From: Vanrija pseudolonga
Taxonomy: Eukaryota; Basidiomycota; Tremellomycetes; Trichosporonales; Trichosporonaceae
Reading direction: 5' to 3'
NCBI RefSeq assembly: GCF_020906515.1
Contig: NC_085849.1
Location: 1,426,001-1,490,000, forward strand
DNA length: 64,000 bases
A model generated the notes under the pieces. The model saw only the letters and a list, made by a program, of their open reading frames with translations. It did no database searches and was not told where the DNA came from. Shown here in pieces: positions 27,007 through 37,318 of the stretch (its first letter is position 1; each line of letters opens with the position of its first letter). The position numbers and the translations under genes were made by a program.

Positions 27007-28878
27007 ATGGTTGTCTTGGACCCGTTCGCAGCGGCCTCCAAGCCAATGCCAAACTGGGACACCATTCCCTCAAACCCCCTCCGTTTTGCTGCAACCTTGC
27101 ATTCTGTGGATGTCAACACGCATCACCCAACACCCTCGTCAGTCTCGTCGTCCCAGAAGTTGCCTCGACCTAGGCGACCAAACGACGCCTTTCCGTCATC
27201 GTCTTCAAAATCCAACGCCAAGCACGCGAAAACCCACAGTTGGGCCGCTTCCACCTCATCACACCATGGCGCAGTCGGCAGCGACGAGTGGATGGAGGAG
27301 AGGGTAGCCCAGTGTGTCGACAATGCCAAGAGTGACCTCATTATTCAGTGTGTATCCTCTCGCGACACGCTCTAACTCTATCTCAGAGATTTTGGGCTTC
27401 AGTCTCTGTCAACCAAGATCGCCGACTTGCGGGACCTGGTCACACTCTCTCACCTTCGCTCTCCTACCGCATCACCATCGTTTCCTCGACCTTCATCGCC
27501 CTTGTCGCCTTCATTGGGCCCCGCCTCTCCTTTTATCAGAGACCTGCGGTCTCCAACATTGCACCATCTGGCACCGAGCGACCGTGGGTTCTCGCGAACT
27601 CAGTCTGCCCCTGCATCCGCCGCCTTCTTCACTACACTTCGACAGGATGATACTTCAGCGCGCCCGAGGCCAAGTAACGCACTTCTTCCTGCAGTGGCCA
27701 TCCAGGCCCCAGGCTCTGTGACACCAGCTGCTGCTAGTGTTGTTGGAAGTTCAGCGCTGGTACCAAACAGCACAACCTCTGGACGGCAGTTTAGTCGAAG
27801 CAAGACAGGGGGAGTGCTCCGAAACCAACTGCGGCCTGACCAGCGAAGGTCCGCCCCCGACATTGGCGTCTACGCAAGTCAAAACCTTCTCGTCAGGTGT
27901 GTAACCACGGGACATTCATCGTACGAGCCCACTAACCATCTTAGCCTTCCCAGTGCCCTGTTTGACATCCGAAATCTCACGGTGCTGAGTCTGCGTAAGT
28001 GTTTTTGAAGTGTTCCAGCGCCGTGCTGATAAGATTAGGGAGCAACAGGCTGCAGTCACTTCCTGCTGCTATCGGCGAACTTCGGCATCTGAAGGAGTTG
28101 AATATCAGTAACAATCTCATTGTTCGTGGAGAAAGTGGTGTTCGGCTTTGTTCTAACTTATCCCCAGCGTTATCTTCCCTCCACAATCTTGGATTTGTCT
28201 CTTGAGCAGTTCTCCGCGCACCCCAATCGCTGGATCGAGGCCCCCCTCGATGCTCCCAAGAGCACGAAATCTCCAGCTGTCGGCAGCCGCAACTCGCTTA
28301 TCACTGCGCCAACTCGATTGCTCACTCAGAGTGGCCCGGTTCCAACGCTGGCCGCCCTCTGCATGACCGTGCTCTTGTCGCCTCGACCACCGTCCAATTT
28401 GGCCCCCTTGATCGACTGTTACAACTGGGACGAATGCCGTGTCCGTGGACAACATCCCCTTCTCGACCCGCACATCTTGAGTCACAGCATGCCTCCGAGC
28501 TTCGGTGTAGAGGAGCTGGGACGAATCCTTCAGAGCGTGAAGAGTGCTTGTTCAAGTCGAGCACAGACGGGACGATTCACTGATCCATTCCCTCACTCAT
28601 ACCGAGTCCCCCCTCCGGATGACGCGGCTGAGAACCCCTACTTTTCTCCTTGCCCATCTCCGCGGCACTGGAATGAGAACGATATTGTCGACAATCTCAA
28701 CTCTCAGTCACGTCGCATCTTTTTGCATGCTGCAGAAGAACGGTTTCAATGGCGAGAGGTCGCCAACGTATCCAATCTGCCCATTCGCTGGCTGGGGTGC
28801 TCGCCAGGATGTTTAGAGTTCTTAGACGATGAAGACGAAGAAGAAGAGTGGCCAGTAGATGTTGTAGATGATCTCTGA
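27007..28878 (+). CDS. Leucine-rich-repeat protein of unknown function
   Basis: The start at 27007 gives MVVLDPFAAASKPMPNWDT. The first intron (27348 to about 27385) joins KSDLIIQ to DFGLQSLSTKIADLRDLVTL, so the protein begins its repeats here. A Ser/Pro-rich stretch of about 130 residues is inserted between that repeat and the next ones: LPSALFDIRNLTVLSL, NRLQSLPAAIGELRHLKELN and ISNNLI, then LPSTILDLSLEQFSAHPNRW. The C-terminal 200 residues hold no repeat but have a conserved-looking block: QTGRFTDPFPHSYRVPPPDD, ERFQWREVANVSNLPIRWLG and CSPGCLEFLDDEDEEEEWP. Two cysteines in GCSPGC and the earlier CYNWDEC could bind metal, but that is a guess. Localisation and role are unknown. Confidence 0.8.
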
Positions 28879-29233
28879 GCTGTTTGTACTTGGTAAGAGT
28901 TGTTGCAAGAGGGTTGAGTGCATGCAAAACATCTGGACCGTATACTTCAGCAGTGGCGACCAACTCCGGAGTGTCCGCAACGGAGTGGCCGGAGCTTCGG
29001 TCCGATATCCACACGCGGGTCGGATTGACGGCCGAAACTCCAGGATCGGTCTTCACCGAGATTGTGCAGAGGTGCACCACTTCGCTTGACAGTGTGCAAA
29101 CCTGCTGCTACTCCTCATTCGCACGCATCGTGGTGTCGCAGGTCATTGACAGACTTTCGAGGTCACCGTCAGTCGCCTTGATTGAGCGGCTCTCTTGACA
29201 TCCGATTTCCTTCACTTGACCTTGAATGTCCCA
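28879..29233. other. Spacer between the LRR gene and the transporter gene
   Basis: A 355-bp spacer in tandem orientation. It holds the LRR terminator and the promoter of the transporter. Overlapping open frames on both strands have no recognisable content. I see no RNA gene. Confidence 0.45.
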
Positions 29234-31407
29234 ATGTCGTCCTCCGCTGGAAATGCCGGGCAGATCATCTACAAGGGTATGTGCGACGCTCGCTCGCCTC
29301 CAGATAACAGCGGTGGAGTGGAGGAGACTGACGACTTGCAGCCTTTACGCCTACGTTGAAGATGGCACTGTGCATCGTGGCAGGTTTCATAACCACCAAG
29401 GCAGGCATGCTTCCCCCGTCCGCCGCCAAGGGCATCAGTCTCGTCACCATGGTGAGCTCCTTGCGCGATGTGATGGGTGGCGGCAACTAACCCGCCAGAA
29501 CATCTCTCTTCCATGTCTGATCTTTGGGTCAATGGTGTCAGCCTTCACGCCGCACAATGTCGCTGCCATGGGGCCGCTGGTATTGGTGGCAGTGATCTAC
29601 GAGATCCTCGGCCTGCTGTGTGCGTTTATCGTCAAGGAGATTGCCTGGGTCCCCAAGGACTTTAGATGGGGTATCCTCGTGGTGCGTGGCTCGTGCATCG
29701 GCGCCCCAGACATGCTAACCGGTCTTGTGGCAGATGGGTGTGGTGTCCAACTGGGGTAGGTTATGATCCGGCCAAGTGGCAAAGTCTGTGCTGACTCCTT
29801 GCCAGGAAACCTACCCACGGCGGTTGTGCAGACCATGGCGAGAGAACCACCATTCAACCCTGCCACTGACGTCGACCTTGGAGTGGCGTACATTGCGTTG
29901 GTGTTCTGCGTGCCCAAGTGCCTAGACTAGATCTGACATTGCAGCATCTTCGTTCTGGTCATGAACACGACGTTCTTCGGCCTCGGTTTCCACAAGGTAA
30001 GTCGGTATGCCGAGCCACACTCTCTTACCTTTTTAGCTCTGCGCCTGGGACTTTACGGACGACCATGCGGCCGAGGACTTGTTACCGTTCAAGCAACGAT
30101 GGAGGGCGAGGTTTGAGACGGTGCAGAGATGGCTCGGGCGAAAGAAGCCGGCAAGAGCCGAGGATGCTGAGATTGCGCTTGCCGAGCCAGCAGAGCCGGA
30201 AGCGTCATCGGGACACTTGCGGCCGATCTTGGAGGTGCCGAGCGTCGAAAGACTAGACTACCGCGGGGCCGAGAGCATTGCGACCAGTGCCACAAGGGTT
30301 GGGACGCACAAGGCGTCGGATCTGGACTCGAACCGCACCACCATCAAGCCACGAAAGCGGTCGTTCACGTCGCGGATGGAGGCGACGCCACGCATTCCCG
30401 CCACGGCGCCACTCGACAGCCAGGCGACCACCGCAGCCGAGTCGGTCCAGCTCGCCCACTCGGACAAGCAGTACACCTCGGGATCGGTGTACACGCGCAC
30501 GTACGGCAACGAGCCCTCGCCAGCTACTCCGCCGAACCGCCGGCGCGAGTGGGGCGCAAGGCTGATGAAGATGCTCCGCAACACGCCGCCGCCGACATGG
30601 GCCGTCGTGTTCGGCCTTCCGTGCTCGCTTGTCTCTCCGTTGAAGGCTCTGCTTACAGATGTTCCTGGATGGACTGGCTCTCGGATGCCAAACGCGCCCG
30701 ACGGTAACCCCCCGCTCCACTTCATCTTGGAGACATCCATCTTCATTGGGGCGATCGCAGTTCCGATGGCCCTGATTCTCCTCGGCGCGAGCTTTGCTCG
30801 TCTGACGGTGCGTGGAGATGATGAGTAGTGGCGCTTACACCAAGGTCCCTTCGCGTTGGCGTGATCTTCCATTAACGGCCATTACGCTCATGACTGTGTC
30901 AAAGAGTACGTGGTGTCCCTTTCGAGTTGTAGCTGACCACGCTACAGTGATTTTAATCCCAGTGTTTAGCGTGTACGTGTTGTAGTCTTCGCTCCGCCTG
31001 CCTCCGTGCTCATTTCCCCAGATTTGTCGTCCAGGCTATGCGGAAGAACACCGGACTCTTCCCCCCACAGGAGAAAAGTGAGCGGATGGCTAGCGAGTGG
31101 TGCTGACATCGCAGTCCGAACATTTGTGGCGATCCTTCTCTCAGGTACACCCGCTGCTGCCAACCAGCTGGTAGTCACACAGATCTACAACCCAGCTGGG
31201 ACAGCTCATACGTTGGCAAGCTTCTTGCTCTTACAGTGTGAGTTGACTGGCCCCTGATACTGTCAGTCATGCTGACCATGCGACCAGACGCACTAATGTT
31301 CATCTTGTCAACGTGAGTGGCAAACGCGGCACGAACCTTTGTGGCAAAACACCCAACTGACCCCTTTAAGTGGCCTGGCAGCCATTGCCTTGTACATCGT
31401 AGCATAG
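29234..31407 (+). CDS. Auxin efflux carrier (AEC) family membrane transporter
   Basis: A multi-pass membrane transporter of the AEC/PIN-like family, probably in the ER, vacuole or plasma membrane; substrate unknown. The start is the second ATG (29234), because only this frame joins IIYK to AFTPTLKMALCIVAGFITTK. N-terminal helices: KAGMLPPSAAKGISLVTMNI, SLPCLIFGSMVSAF, MGPLVLVAVIYEILGLLCAF, GVVSNWGNLPTAVVQTM and IFVLVMNTTFFGLGFHKL. The NxxLP-type motif GNLPTAVVQ is characteristic. A hydrophilic loop of about 190 residues follows, rich in Ser, Thr and Arg. C-terminal helices: TWAVVFGLPCSLVSPLKAL, ILETSIFIGAIAVPMALILL with GASFARL, ILIPVFSVFVVQAM, and a GTPAAANQLVVTQIY block. It ends GLAAIALYIVA. 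The architecture of two helical halves around a long loop matches yeast Ecm3-like proteins. Confidence 0.87.
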
Positions 31408-31608
31408 ACCTTCTCACTTGCATGCATCACACAAGTCTCATTGGCAGCGCGACAAAAAGGGCGAGACAAACTTGGGAGGCATTACATCTTCCGACACACT
31501 TGGACACTTTGGCAGGAAATTATAACCGAGAGCTATCACGCTCACTACAACAGTATTGTCTCCAGGGGACGATGACGGGCTGTCAAACATCTTAGGAAGT
31601 GATACAAC

Positions 31609-33376
31609 TCAAAAGCCGGGCCAAGAACGTCTGCTGTCAAGGGGAACATCGAGCTCCATGTTGCTGAGAGAGTTTTGCAGTTCGTGCTGAGAGTCCTTGC
31701 GAACATGGGTGATGGTGGTGTCGGCAGAGCGCTGCTCCTCGGCAAAGTCCATCAAGCCCCACACGACGGCATCCTTGCTGTCCGTCTCGGGCGAGCCCGA
31801 AGACAGAGGGGTGGAGCGCTGCATGTCGCCGCCCGAGGACGCGTCGGTCGGTGACGGCTCAAAGACGAGGGCCGAGTTGAAGCCACTCCACGTTGACTGG
31901 TTGAGAGGAACCAGGCGCTCCGGCTCCGGGCTAGCACGCATAGCCTCGAGATTGTCCGGGGCGTACGACAGCGAGTCTCGGCGCGGCTGGTCATCCAGGT
32001 TCTGCGACGACCACGACGAACCACCCGGCTGACCACCGTTCGTCATGAGAAGGCTCTCAAGGTAGCGAATACGGGATGACTGCTGCTCGTTCACCACTTG
32101 AAGATCACTGCGTGGTGTGTTAGGTGGGCTGGGGAGTCACCGGGGGTATGTGCTCACCGAATGTACTGGACGCTGTCGCTAAGAATCCTGCCCTTGCACT
32201 GAGCAGAGTCCTTCTGCTGCCTCGAGGTAGAAGCCGCACGCTTGGTCTTCTACACATGCATGTCAGCAACTGGTCATGATGCAAAGGCAGAGGGCAGGCA
32301 GCTTACCTTCTTCTTGATGGGCGAGTCGGCGGTTGCCTCCTCCTCGTCCTCGTCCTCAATCGCAACCTCAGCCTCGAGAGGCATTTTGAACTTGGAAGGC
32401 AGGAGCTTGTTCAGTTCCTCGATCATGGCGTTGATATGCTCCCGTCTGCGCTTTTCCACCTGGTTGTGACACTCGCGACGACGCTGCTTCCTCGTCTCGT
32501 CGCCAATCAGGCTCTGAATGTTCTGCGCTGGGGTCACAGGGCTGAATATCGCGTCAGTAACCAACGTGTGGCGACCTGTCCAACGAGCAGCTCACCTGTC
32601 CAAGCCAGCGCCGTCAATGCTGCCACCATAACTGGCCATGTTGTCAGGAAGCACGCTAGGCGCGCTGCCACTGGGTCCTCCCCACATCGGCCGCCCAAAG
32701 TCGTTCCTTGGGATCGGGATACCGAACGACTGGTCAAAGGGGTAGTCGGCACCAGTGATAGAGTCGCGTTGCGAGCCGAGAAGAGCAGAGGCGGAGGGCC
32801 TGGTGTCGGTCTGGAAGGAAAGAGACCGCGGTGGCTGGATGGCGCGCCCTCGACCTTGCTGCATGTTGGGACGGATGTCATTCATGGACAGCTTACGCCC
32901 AGAACGCGAACGAGCCGGAGGCGCCTTGCCTACATGCGACGAGCGACTTGATGACTGCGAACGGGATCTGTCATCTCGCGACGCGTTGTTATCGAGCGAC
33001 GAGGCAACCACCGGTGGCTCGCGATTCTCGGTGCCCATGTTGAAGTGGCTGAACATGGAATGCGGCTGGAAGCTGTGGGGTGACGCGCTGGAAGGGAGAG
33101 GAATGCCTGACGAGTGAGGGGAAACCATGTTGCTGTAGTCGAATGGGTTTGAGAGACCATGACTAATGGAGGGGAAAGAGCTGCCGGGATCCATGAGGGA
33201 GCTGAGGATGGACGACTCGACAGTCATGGAGCCATCCGAGAATGGGCGGTTGAGCACTGGTCGAGGCGGCGACGAGAGTCTCGCGGAAGGCCTTGAACAA
33301 GACCTGTCAGCATGGAGGGATAAGGGTGACAAGGTGATGCCTACGTGAAGCCTTCCATCTTGATTGCCCCGGACAT
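31609..33376 (-). CDS. bHLH transcription factor with a long loop (Rtg3-like arrangement)
   Basis: A DNA-binding regulator. The start at 33376 gives MSGAIKMEGFT, joining after a short intron to SCSRPSARLSS. The N-terminal 250 residues are Ser/Pro-rich and unstructured. Then, around 32400-32570, comes the basic region and helix 1: KQRRRECHNQVEKRRREHIN, then AMIEELNKLLP. The H, E and R residues at the E-box-contact positions are present, so CACGTG binding is expected. The loop is very long (about 45 residues), with an acidic run EDEDEEEATAD and a basic run KKKKTKR. Helix 2 follows: CKGRILSDSVQYIRDLQVVN, then EQQSSRIRYLESLL. A long loop and the KGxIL...VxYI block recall yeast Rtg3. The C-terminal 140 residues are acidic and Ser-rich, like an activation domain. 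It ends SRRSWPGF. Confidence 0.88.
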
Positions 33377-35508
33377 GTTTGAGGATGACGGGGGGTTGTG
33401 GTTGGGAGCACTAGGTTGCGAGTCTGTGCACTTCGGTTAAGGCCTGTGCACTAGAGCGTTGGTTCGGTTGCGAGCTCCAATAGAGAGGTGGCGACAGGAC
33501 AATGTGTGTGATAGAGAGAGATAGATGGACAGTGGGGAGAGGGGGTGAGGGTGTGGGTGTAAAGGTGTAAAGGAGGGGGGGAGAGAGGAAGGGGGGCACA
33601 AAGTGAGGGGGGGCGGGGGTGGTTGGGTAGTAGTGGTCGAGGTTGGGGAAAGCGGGGGACCCGGGGGGCAAAGAGAAGGGATGGCAATGTTGGGAGGGTG
33701 GAGGGTGCGGGGGGTGCAACGCCAGAATGGACCAGGGCAGGGCAAACCGGAGAGCAAGAAGGTCGAGCAAGAGTCAAACTCGGTCCTGTCGTCTTGCTGT
33801 CTTTGCCCCTTTGACCTCGCGCGCTCTCGACCTGACTGCTCTGCGTCTCTCTTCCTGTCTGTCTGGTTGCTTTCGTGTCACTCAGCCCTGGATAAAAGAC
33901 GCACAACGCCTGGCCAAAACCCACCGCAGCAACAGCAGCAGCAGCAGCAGCCGCCGCCGCCGCCTCTGCCGCCGCCTCATCGCCCGCCTCACACCCGCCT
34001 CCTTGCTACTACCTACAACAGACGTACTCGGTCTACCTCTCCCCACCTCCCTCGCCTCCCTCCCCCCTGCTTGCTTTCCCTTGACACCCGATAGTTTGAA
34101 ATCCCCGTGTCTGTCATACTCGTCACTTCTCTGCTACTCTACCGTACCTTTTTGCCTTCCCTTTGGCTTCAACGGATTGTTCGTTATGGCTCCTGTAAGC
34201 GCATATCAACGGGCAGGTACAGTTGTGCAGGTCGACGAAGGCCAGAGGCGCGGAGGCAGGGGCAGGCATGGGGGGGTGAATACCGAGGCTGAGGAGGCGG
34301 TGGTGGCCACCAGAGGCGTCTGAGGGCTGAAGGCCCAAAGCTCGCACACACATTGCCTCGCCGCTCTGTGTCTCGAAGTCGTAGGCCTCGCGTTGTCGCC
34401 TCCGCCGCGCACCTCGTCACTGTGGGCTTGTGCCCCCCCAACGCTCAATGCTGCCGCCTCCACTCGATGACTGCGGCTTTAACCCTCGTAGTTTCCCTGA
34501 ACTACTAAGCGGCGTCGTACTTCCCCTGAAGTCTACTCTCGGGCCCCGCGCAGTTTTGCCACTACCCCCACCTTCTTCCCCACGGGCCGCTTCATCACAT
34601 CTCAGGGCGGACGGATCAAATCAAACCATTCGACATTTCCCCTTTAGTAGAATCCTCGTCGCGCACAAGGCAAACCAAGACCAGCCCATGGCAGCCCAAC
34701 CGACATTGCCGCGCGTGTCTGCCGTTGACGACCTCCTCGCGCGCTTCGCTCGGTGCTCGGTGGTCGTCACCGCCCGCCCGCCTGCCCGTCTGCCCGCCCA
34801 CCGTAAACTTGGTTGATAGTACGCCATCCGTAGACTCTGCTACGGTGAAGAATACTCCCGTTCACCAGGTCCGTGCTGATGTGTTTTTACCCCAAAAGAG
34901 GCAATTCCTGCGTCAGGACCCAACAACTCTACTAAAAGTGTGTTTGGCACTAGTGGGGTCGATGGCGGCAACTGCGAACAAACGCCTCTTCGCTCTTCGT
35001 CTGCGGCCGCTGTCTTCTCTCTCACACAAAAGCTGGGCAATGCTTATTCGAGGCGTAGCGGCCACAGAATCGTTCAATCGCCAATAAGCGGCTGCTTCCA
35101 CGCCCACTTTTCGTATTCTAGACAGTGGATTCGATGCCGAGTCGGCAAGCAGCGCGTCGTATTTCACACCACCGCTGCCCGCAACCACGCAGCCTTGGAT
35201 GAACCAGAACGACCAGAAGCCGCCATATTGTCTTGCACGATCGGCTTCCGCCGAGGTTAACAAGGCGCGCACAGATCATCCATGTCGTTAGCACGGTTTA
35301 GACACAAGGTTTTCCGCCAGAACGGAATATGACTGCATACGTAATGCTCTAGACATGACTGTCCTCAATGACGTTTTGTGGCTGCAATGACTTTGGGTGG
35401 TCACTGTCACACCTTGACTGCTGGTAGAGCTGTGCCACTGACTCTAGTAAGATTACAACACGCGCTTCGCCGCAGCTGGCCGCTCTCAGTCCATGCTGAC
35501 CATGGCGC
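33377..35508. other. Long intergenic region with microsatellites, upstream of the bHLH gene
   Basis: About 2.1 kb between the bHLH start and the MTR3 stop. It contains a G-rich block (33570-33720) and a CAG/CCG trinucleotide run at 33927-33971. A strongly pyrimidine-rich stretch at 34015-34180 is followed by an ATG at 34187 and then a good donor (GTAAGC) nine bases later. From 34.2 to 35.5 kb I see no convincing coding sequence on either strand. The region may be a large regulatory region or 5' leader of the bHLH gene, or may encode a non-coding transcript. Confidence 0.45.
33927..33971. repeat. CAG/CCG trinucleotide microsatellite
   Basis: About eight CAG-type units pass directly into about seven CCG units on the plus strand. 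It lies outside any supported coding region. Confidence 0.8.
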
Positions 35509-36522
35509 TCACGCTGTAGAGCTTTCGACCAGAGCTTGGGCCAGAATCGTGTGCGTCGGCTTGGCTCCAGTCACGCCAAGCTCCACCATCTGCTGTTGTT
35601 AACGGCTACTCTCGAAGTGCCTACCTAGACGCAGTCTGACTCACCTTGCAAGCCTCATCGAGGTCCGCCTCTCCGACAAAGTGGAAGCTGGTTATCCTGC
35701 CAAGGGCGGGCATGGCTCCAACAGTCACAGTCGCCTGTGCAGAGGCCAAGTCGCTCGCCGCTGGGTTCAAGAGTAGCGAATCGTCGTGAGAAGCCTGCGG
35801 GTGAAATGTCAGTCTGGGGGTCTACGCAGTGCCGGTAGAGTGACCCACCACAGAGCTCCCAACAGTGAGACCAGACATGGGGATCCCAGCGTCGGCAATG
35901 GCAGCAGAGCAAGCTGTCAGGCCAGCCGAAAGAACCGCCGCGTCCGAGTCACCCTCCAGGACGAGCACGTGGACATCAATCGACAGCTTGGGGAGGAGGT
36001 GAAGGCGGAGCGATGGCAGCAACAGCTGGGTCAGGAGGACCGAGTGGTTGACGGGCTCAGTATCCTAAAGCAACCGGTCAGCCCGTGCGACAGCATCACT
36101 TGACCGGTAGCCATTGGTGCTCACTCTCAGTGGTGCTCGTCGTGAGTGGCTTGCGAAAGGTGCAAACTTGACCTCGACGTTCAGCGAGCCTTGGGGGGAG
36201 TAGGGTGGAGGCTTGGGACGCGGTCCAAACCTGTTTACACGTCAGCTCAAATCCGCACCAGCTCGAGATCGCTGCAACTCACGCAGAGCATGCAATCTTA
36301 ACGCCGTTGGCCTCGATATATGCACTTCCGTTTGCCTGAGTCACCAGTCCAGTCTTCAGGTCTGTAGCGCGTCAGTGCCGGACCGGTGGTGTTGGAGGAT
36401 GGACACATACAGACTGATCCAGAGTCTGCCTGCTTTGAGCTCGACGACGCGGCATTCTCGTAGATGGGCGGGTGAGAGTCCTCGGGCGCCGCGATTCGAC
36501 GGCGGTCGAATGTAGTGGCCAT
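35509..36522 (-). CDS. MTR3: Exosome core subunit Mtr3 (RNase PH-like)
   Basis: A structural subunit of the six-member RNase PH-like ring of the RNA exosome, which processes and degrades RNA in nucleus and cytoplasm. The start at 36522 gives MATTFDRRRIAAPEDSHPP. After a spliced region come QANGSAYIEANGVKIACSAF (the GSAYxExxxTKV block of the family), GPRPKPP, NVEVKFAPFAS with RRAP, DTEPVNHSVLLTQLLLPSLR, KLSIDVHVLVLEGDSDAAVL, TACSAAIADAGIPMSGLTVG, and the C-terminal MPALGRITSFHFVGEADLDE with ACKMVELGV. It ends LAQALVESSTA. The order VxxxxAPF, then LLExDGS-type segment, then ADAGIPM, then a degenerate C-terminal half, fits Mtr3/EXOSC6 better than Rrp41 (which has PGK/GDRR) or Rrp43. No phosphorolytic active site is seen, as in other eukaryotic subunits. 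Confidence 0.85.
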
Positions 36523-37318
36523 TGTGGTGTATGGTGTTCAATGTTGGGAGAAGGTTGAGGATCAACAACAGAGCCAGAGGTGACGCTGGTCGGAAGGTGG
36601 ACGAAATTTCAGTGACAGGTGGAGGTTGGGCGCTGGGCACGTTTAGGTGAGATTGCACCGATGTTGACAAGGCCACAGCAAACTGCAAGAATCCGTCCTC
36701 TGCGCGCCGAGCGACACAAGCAAACTGATCAGTGATGGAATCGAGAGCGAGAACACACGGCACGAGAGCACGAGAGCCATATGCAGGTAGAACATCGAGC
36801 CAAAAAGTAACATTCAAAGCGATACAAAAATGTTGGCAAGACCCAGGCCAGATGCACCACGCCAATGCGGCACTGACAATGCGCGCGTGACAGTGAGCTG
36901 GCAAATAATCCTGGCAGACTGTTGTCTAGGTCATAAGGTAGGGCTACGACAGGAGAGTTGAGCCTGCCGCAGCTACAATAAACAGACCATAGATTGATTG
37001 ATGAGTAGGAAAACGTCAAGGACACGCATCGTCGACTTTTTAAGGCGGGTGGCAGGGGTGCAACTGGGTGCGAGAAGGGCATTATCACCCGCGCACCTTA
37101 ATTATGACTCATTAATACCGGATATGAAGTCAATCTCCGTGTCACGTCTGACGACCTGGAGGCACTCGGGTCAGATGCGTGATGCAGGCTGCAGGCTGCT
37201 AGGTGGTGCCGACTGCCTGCCGGCTCCCGGGTCAAACGTTTGTGCTAAAATGTTGTTGTTCAAACTTCATTACCAGAGCTAGCACAACCAGCCGACCAGC
37301 TCAACGAGCCTCCCTACC
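36523..37318. promoter_or_regulatory. Divergent promoter of MTR3 and MCP2
   Basis: A 796-bp region between opposite start codons. No gene is evident. An AT-richer patch lies at 37080-37130 (CTTAATTATGACTCATTAATACC), including a TGACTCA AP-1/Gcn4-type site at about 37107-37113. Direct CTGCAGGCTGC repeats occur near 37185-37200. Confidence 0.45.

Noticed and set aside
33603-34323. Two overlapping plus-strand frames of 163 and 226 codons with Ser/Arg runs
   Set aside because: They arise from translation of the G-rich and CAG/CCG microsatellites, and change character at each repeat boundary.
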